Positions 58,460 through 64,000 of a stretch of DNA of 64,000 bases are shown one piece after another; position 1 is the first letter of the stretch, and each line of letters begins with the position of its first letter. A program made the position numbers and the translations under genes. The DNA is from Epiperipatus broadwayi (Eukaryota > Onychophora > Udeonychophora > Euonychophora > Peripatidae): contig JAQFVV010006221.1 in NCBI GenBank assembly GCA_028023455.1, positions 9,841,011-9,905,010 of the forward strand. Reading direction: 5' to 3'. The notes beneath the pieces were generated by a model. The model worked only from the letters and a program-made list of their open reading frames with translations, was not told where the DNA came from and made no database searches.

Positions 58460-59149
58460 CATATTGTATATTGCTTAGTAGGTCAAGTGATATTTGAACA
58501 CCTTAACAACAGATTAAACATTTAACAATTTAAATTTATTAATCCAAGCTAAGTTTTTTTTAAAAATAACTTATGCTACTCAGCTGAGAATTGATTCTGT
58601 AACCTTGAGCTCTGAGTCTCCATGCTTTAATTAATATAGGACATTGACTTGCATAAAGTAGCAGCAAACCAATAAATCTTACATAAATAATATAAACATG
58701 TTAAAAAAATAAAATACATTTTAAAACTGTGATTATCAGTATAAACAAGTTTAATTAAATTAGAATCATAAAATAGTTTGAAATTTGACAACTCCAGTAC
58801 AATCAAACTTAAACAGTTATGTGGGTTATACCACCAACACAAAGACTAATATTAAAGTAGTACAAAAGTAGTTAGGAAATTGAGATAGGATAATAATTAA
58901 AATGAAACATTTTAATAATACAGCATCATGAATTACAAAATATTTAAACAAAATGCAAATAAGAAAAATAATTATAAATTTACGATATGTAAAATATGTA
59001 TGATAATATGTTGGACTATTTCCACCAGCTATTATTAAAAGTTGAATGTCTAGAAAAATGTAAACTTTTCAAATACAAACAACTTGTTAGTAAGAATGCA
59101 CAAATAGTCAATGAAGGCTAGTAATTACACAATATTTTGAGTAGTATTA
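58460..59149. other. AT-rich stretch without supported features
   Basis: A minus-strand segment near 58565-58635 has a weak tRNA-like order (AGAATCAATTCTC as possible B box), but too little to call. Confidence 0.5.
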
Positions 59150-60480
59150 TTCTCCACTTTTCTTCAGGTGTTGCTGGTCTGACCAGTAACAATATTAGCA
59201 CAGCAGTGGAACTTACACCATTAGATTCTTATTATTCTGTCAAAGGCATTAATCCAAAGAAATTTAACATATTTATCTATGAGGGTTGGTTCAAATATTC
59301 CCAATTTCTCCAATTTTTTTAAAAAATTATACTTTTTTCCTTAAGAGCTAGCTTAATTAGAGGCTTCCAGACATTGTGTATTGCCATACTGAACTGCCTT
59401 GGTCTGTAATTGTTGTATACACACCAGTTTTTTCTCTTTTAATTATTAGTTTGTGTCCTTTAATCACTGTTCAACAGTGACAGGACTCGCCAATATACTT
59501 CCTTCCACATTCACATGTATTTCTTAAATGCAGTTTTTGTTTAGAATTTTCTGAAGTGTGTTATGGCTTTGGAAAGCTGTTCAAATATTATATTTACTGC
59601 AGATTTTTCTTAATTTGTCTGCCATTCCTAGTACAATTCCAATAATTGTTTTTCTTCTTGGTGCCTCTTTTTGGTGTCTATTAAAGATTTTCTTGATGAT
59701 AGCTGATGGATAATCATTCTTTATGAGAGATTATTCTATATAAATCTTTTCATCCAAATCACTGGTTTTCAAACAGACTTCCTTTGCTCAGTTCCATAGT
59801 GATAGCATAATTCCATGTTTTGCACTTCTTGTATGATTGAATGTATATGTCAAACACTTGCCAGTTTGTATTGTTTTACTATAAGCTATTATTTTGACTT
59901 TGCTTTGAGAGAGTCTTATCAGAAGAACATCTAAATATGCTAATTTTTGTTCTCATTGTGATTCCATTATGAATTTAATTGATGGAGATATGTTGTTGAT
60001 GTGTGCTCAAAATGATAGCAATCATGCTTCACTATGTGGCCATACCACAAATGTATTATGAACATAGTGAATCGACACTTTTGGTAAAAATGTAGTATTT
60101 ACGGCAGTAGTCTTAAGTTCTTCCATGTAAATGTTGCTAAGCAAGGATGACAGTAATGTTGTTGCTATACAGAAGATTAATAGTTCCATTAAATTATCAA
60201 GAAGAGTTGTTCTTGTTTGTAGATTAGTATCATCATTTAACATTTTCCTCACATTAGACAATATTTCATCACATGGTATATTTGTAAATAAACATTCCAC
60301 ATCAAAGCTTAAACAATATGTCAATTCTTTTCATTTTTATGTCTAATCATTTTTCTCAAGTGCTTAGAATCCCTAATGAAGGATTGTATTTCTTATATGC
60401 CAATGGACTAAGAATTTTGTGAAAAAATCTCAATAAGTTTTGACATGGTGAATTACTAGAACTAATAATAAGCCATAGAG
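59150..60480 (-). pseudogene. Penelope-like retroelement (RT and GIY-YIG endonuclease), decayed
   Basis: Minus strand. The RT palm begins near 60324: SFDVECLFTNIPCDEIL is the motif A region typical of Penelope-like elements, followed by LLDNLMELLIFCIATT. SSLLSNIYMEEL matches the conserved SP-L-S-NIYME segment, and HYVHNTFVVWPHS stands where Y-V-D-D-T-F is expected, so both catalytic Asp residues are lost. AYLDVLL (about 59930) follows. The GIY-YIG nuclease retains TCECGRKYIGE at about 59486-59518. Stops and frameshifts are frequent, and the N-terminus and terminal repeats were not recognised. Penelope-like elements are the known partners of animal hammerhead ribozymes, which links it to families A-D. 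Confidence 0.88.
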
Positions 60481-62613
60481 AGATATTGTTTTATAGATTT
60501 ACTTTTTCTAAAATGCAAAATTAATTTCATTTTTTTTTGAATCACTGAAATACCTTTAATGCTTCTGGAGTAATGCTTTTAACTTTACTTCTATACTTGG
60601 AATTGTATTTTTGGCCATTTTTTTGTATTGACCTGTTATGTCTCTTGTATATGTATGTATTAGGATCAAACATACAGCAATAAATAGTTTCTATTGCTCA
60701 TTTATTTTAATAGTTAGAATATTTTGATTGTGTAAGAAAAATCAAGAGAGGGAAACTTTTGAAATTATTCCTAGTTAAAAAACAATATTAAATACATCTC
60801 AGTCTGATTTCATGCAGATTTTTTAAATATGATTTTGAAGTTATATGATTCATGTTTTTTCTTAATATCTTTTTATGCAGGTTTTTTTATGCAATAAAGA
60901 AGTTCATATTTCACTATATTTATTAGATATCAAGAAATTTAAATTATTAATAACTTATTTTGACTTGAAATACTTTTTTTTTTCAAAAATATAATGTTAT
61001 ATTAGCAGCTAACATGAATATGGCCTGAAGCTATTTAAGAATCTTAGCTTCTATGTAAATAACCTATTATGAACATAAAAACATCACAATAAATATTCAA
61101 AAATTTTAAACTTTTAAAACATATTTTGTTAGATATAACAGAAATAAATATTCTTTTAGATTTTTAAAAATAATCAGAAATACATTTGTTGATTTTATAA
61201 AGTGAAAATAATCTTTCTAATGATAATGTATAATCTTTTTGTTTTGATTGTGATCTCATTTTTTAAATATAGAAACAAAATGTGAACATTTAAAATTTAT
61301 TTCAATAGTAAACAAAAATATCTATCAAATGAAGACAAATTTATTATTTTCTATTAAGTAATAATCATTTAATCATAGATTTTATGTTGATGTGTGAGAC
61401 AAAGAAAAACTTCAGAAAATGCTGGAATCCGAGAGTTTGCTGCAAGGAACAACCTCTTAAATTCCAATGAGAGTTAAATAGTTGTATGTCTGGATATCAT
61501 GAGCTTTATAAACAATTAGTAAAATCATCATCTCAAAGTTTAATCATCAATTACATTGTTGACAGAAAACCATTAACACAGCACAAGACTGAAAGTGGTG
61601 CTAGTTGTATTTCTTACCAGTTTGCAAACGAACCATATATTGTCAAATGGCAATAATGATTAAAATATGTATGAAAAAATGTAAAATTAAATACTGTAGT
61701 TAATAAAAAAAGTTTGTTTTGTATCAATTATTTTCAAATATTTCAAATTTTTTATTAGTCATACTTTATTTCCTTATTTTTTATGCAAATTTTAAAGTAA
61801 TTTTTCCTTGTTGCTTGGCTTTTATGTGATGTCTAAAAATTACAGAATGTATCCCCCATTTTTTATGGTAAGTTAAGTTTATTTTTGTGTGATTTTTTTA
61901 ATGCAGGTTTTCTGCGGAACCTATCTACTGCATAAAACGAGACCCAAGTGTATATGTTATTTTTGTAATCCTACAAGCTTTATAAATTTAGCATTGTATG
62001 TTCTCAGAGACAACTAACAAAATTTTACCTTTCAGTACAAAAAAATTATAGAATGACATGTATGAATACACACAGCTTTATTTTCTAATATTTGAATAAT
62101 ATATTGCCATAATTATATTTGAGCATGTTAAATTGGTGTTAAAATAATGATTTCTAGCCTGAATTAATTATATAAAATTCATCCTTTTGTTAACCTTAAT
62201 GTAAAAATAAATATCTTAGTATAAAATTAATAGTAGTAAAAACTAAAATTTGGCCAATAACCCATTATCTTTGAAATCAGTAAATCAATTAAAGACTTCA
62301 AAAAACAAATTAAAATATAGTTTTTTTTAAAAAAAAAATTCCTGCACAGATTGCCAGATTAGCTTCCAAGCTTTTAAAAGTGTGTTATTTGGTCAACTGA
62401 TGGGTGGAAATGATATAAAAAGTAGTTCAAAGGATATATTAAAAAAAGAATTCAATGCTCACTCTTATTTACTTTTTTTTATCAAGAAATTTTATTGTGA
62501 GTTCAAAGAATTGCATTATAGCAATAACAGAGTTATGTTGTTAACAAACATTATAATAAAGGTTACATAGCCCAATACCAATGATCTGGGCATAAAAAAA
62601 TTAAACTGTTCAA
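60481..62613. other. AT-rich stretch without recognisable features
   Basis: A patch near 61395-61640 is a little GC-richer. Two short ATGCAGGTTTT sequences lie at 60877 and 61904. No ribozyme or terminal repeat of the neighbouring Penelope-like element was found here. Confidence 0.55.
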
Positions 62614-63530
62614 TCATAAATTGTCCATTGCTACAAGGCTCCATGTAGCATTGTAGATGTATGTTGGAGCTAATTTTTCATTTTTGTTTCTGATGGCCTG
62701 AAGTTTTGCCAGAAGTAATTTCTTATGGTGAACTAAAGCATGACCATAAATGAATGTGCACCTAGTTGACCAATAGGCAAACAATAGAAAAGTTATGATT
62801 CTTATGGATGGAAAGATCCCATTGGATATGCTAGAAATCAGTCCAGTGAGGGGAGGCACTCTAAGTTTGTATATGGATGCAATAAAGTCTCTGTCCCATT
62901 GGGGTGATTTACAATGGCTCAGAATATATATTATTGTGTCATCATCCTGTTTACATAAAGGACAGACTAGGTTGTAGCATGAGAAACCCCTATGGTAGAC
63001 CAAAAAATGGCATGTGGGAAGAGTACTTGGGTTTAATTTAATCAAAAAATCAAAAAATTTCGGTTTGAGATGCCACCGTTTAAACTTTTTAATGATTGAA
63101 TGATTGGGAAGGGTTAGAAATGATGGGATTGGGGGAATTTCTTCATTTGTTAGGTGATATTCATCCCAGTAATATTCTGTGAGTTAATCTGAATAGATAG
63201 AGGGATAAATTTTGCAATATTTAACAATAAGGATGACAACCAACTCCTCATGAGAGGAAGAGGGGTGTCTGTAGGAGAAACAGATGTAAAGCATGATGCT
63301 TCCAGAAAATGATGAGATAGGTTAAGGATGGTGTTATGTGTAGGCTGGAAACAAAAGATTAAAACAGAAATGCAGTGATAGCCCATTGAGTTTTGTGTGC
63401 CTATGGAGACCCTCAGGCTGATGGCCACAGTCTTGCCCTTCCACATAAGTCTTACACATAGTGAATTTATCTTTCTAATTAATTTTTGGGAAAAAATAAT
63501 AATTGGCATGTAATAAGAGATCCTTAGTAG
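62614..63530 (-). pseudogene. L1/Tx1-like LINE, 3' end of ORF2 (second copy)
   Basis: Minus strand, two frames joined by a frameshift. 63509-63150 has KINSLCVRLMWKGKTVAISL (thumb/post-RT region). 63045-62614 has NLVCPLCKQDDDTIIYILSHC (terminal Cys/His finger), PSIRIITFLLFAYWSTRCTF and the stop at 62614. The layout matches the C-terminus of the copy at 34465-37656 (for example AYCCTRSTFALANTL against AYWSTRCTFIYGHAL). It is 5'-truncated. Confidence 0.83.
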
Positions 63531-64000
63531 TCAAGTCAGACTTTAAGAACTCACTATTTGCTACAGATAGTGAATTCAGCCAAATAAAAAAAATGTCAAT
63601 AATGTTTGCCAGCTAGTTTTAACAGTAAACAGTAAATGTAACAACAGAAACAGCTTTACCATTTAGTCTACAGAAACACAGAATTTTTTTCCATATCTCC
63701 AATTTAATGTTTGTACATGTAATTCTAAGGATATTCAGGTGAAATCATTTAGACATGCATTTACTAATCATTATTCAGACATGAAGTGATAAGAAAAAAT
63801 GGTTGATCTTAGGATAGAGACTCGAGTTAGTCTGATGCCTTTTATACTAAAAAATTGGTCAGCAAGAATTAAAGTTAGTTTGCTTTGATGTCCGCTTTCT
63901 ATAATCAAGACCATTAAAAATTAACTAATTAATGAAACCAATCTATAATGATACTAAACAAATAGTTCTAAAAATAATATTAAAAAAAAAGAACTCTAAT
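63531..64000. other. Unannotated stretch to the window edge
   Basis: Moderately AT-rich. It could include upstream, more decayed LINE sequence, but I could not confirm a frame. Confidence 0.45.

Noticed and set aside
58565-58635. tRNA-like sequence on the minus strand
   Set aside because: Only a weak B-box resemblance; the anticodon and acceptor arms do not pair.
60481-62613. Possible hammerhead in the region upstream of the Penelope-like element
   Set aside because: I looked for CTGANGA followed by GAAA on both strands and found no arrangement with pairing stems.

Overview
The window is AT-rich, repeat-dominated, non-coding eukaryotic DNA, almost certainly from an animal. The evidence is fossil RTE-type and L1/Tx1-like LINEs, a third LINE lineage, a Penelope-like element with a GIY-YIG motif, a Tc1/mariner element, tRNA-derived SINEs with target-site duplications, and very long (TAA)n and (TA)n microsatellites. 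I found no intact host gene, no credible exon chain, no rRNA and no functional tRNA. The phylum cannot be fixed from the sequence; an invertebrate seems most likely.

The most interesting content is a dispersed set of hammerhead ribozyme (HHR) motifs in four repeat families, here called A, B, C and D. About twenty copies were found by reading both strands. The better ones have the C-U-G-A-N-G-A core, a perfect stem II, GAAA, a tiny mostly self-complementary stem III, a GUC or AUA cleavage triplet, and a two-part stem I with an internal loop. This is the type I, minimal-stem-III form known from Penelope-like elements and small animal retrozymes. Family A has a tandem pair with an exact 477-bp period (11344-12190), family B a pair with a 168-bp period (16364/16532), family D a pair spaced 427 bp and an A-like subfamily a pair spaced 415 bp. 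Families A, B and C also occur as large inverted pairs, placing ribozymes on opposite strands of one hairpin.

Layout: 1-7.6 kb, (TAA)n, unannotated AT-rich DNA and a TTAA-flanked element. 7.7-12.4 kb, a family A inverted pair, an RTE LINE fossil on the minus strand, the 477-bp array, then an RTE 3' tail. 13.4-15.1 kb, a family A copy split by a 1365-bp mariner. 16-17.3 kb, a family B foldback and a SINE. 20-21.4 kb, a LINE 3' half. 22.6-28 kb, B and C elements and a telomere-like patch. 30-33 kb, an RTE fossil interrupted by two SINEs, then a perfect 61-bp palindrome. 34.4-39.2 kb, an L1/Tx1-like LINE with an ORF1 relic. 40-51.5 kb, C, D, B and A elements and two SINEs. 56-57 kb, an RTE 3' end. 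58.2 kb, (TAA)n. 59-60.5 kb, a Penelope-like fossil. 62.6-63.5 kb, a second L1/Tx1-like 3' end.

Inferred working model: families A-D are non-autonomous HHR retroelements whose multimeric transcripts self-cleave into unit-length RNAs, possibly circularised, and are copied back by a partner reverse transcriptase. The Penelope-like element shows that such machinery has existed in this genome, but the copy here has lost its catalytic Asp pair. Cleavage, circularity and mobilisation are predictions from sequence only.
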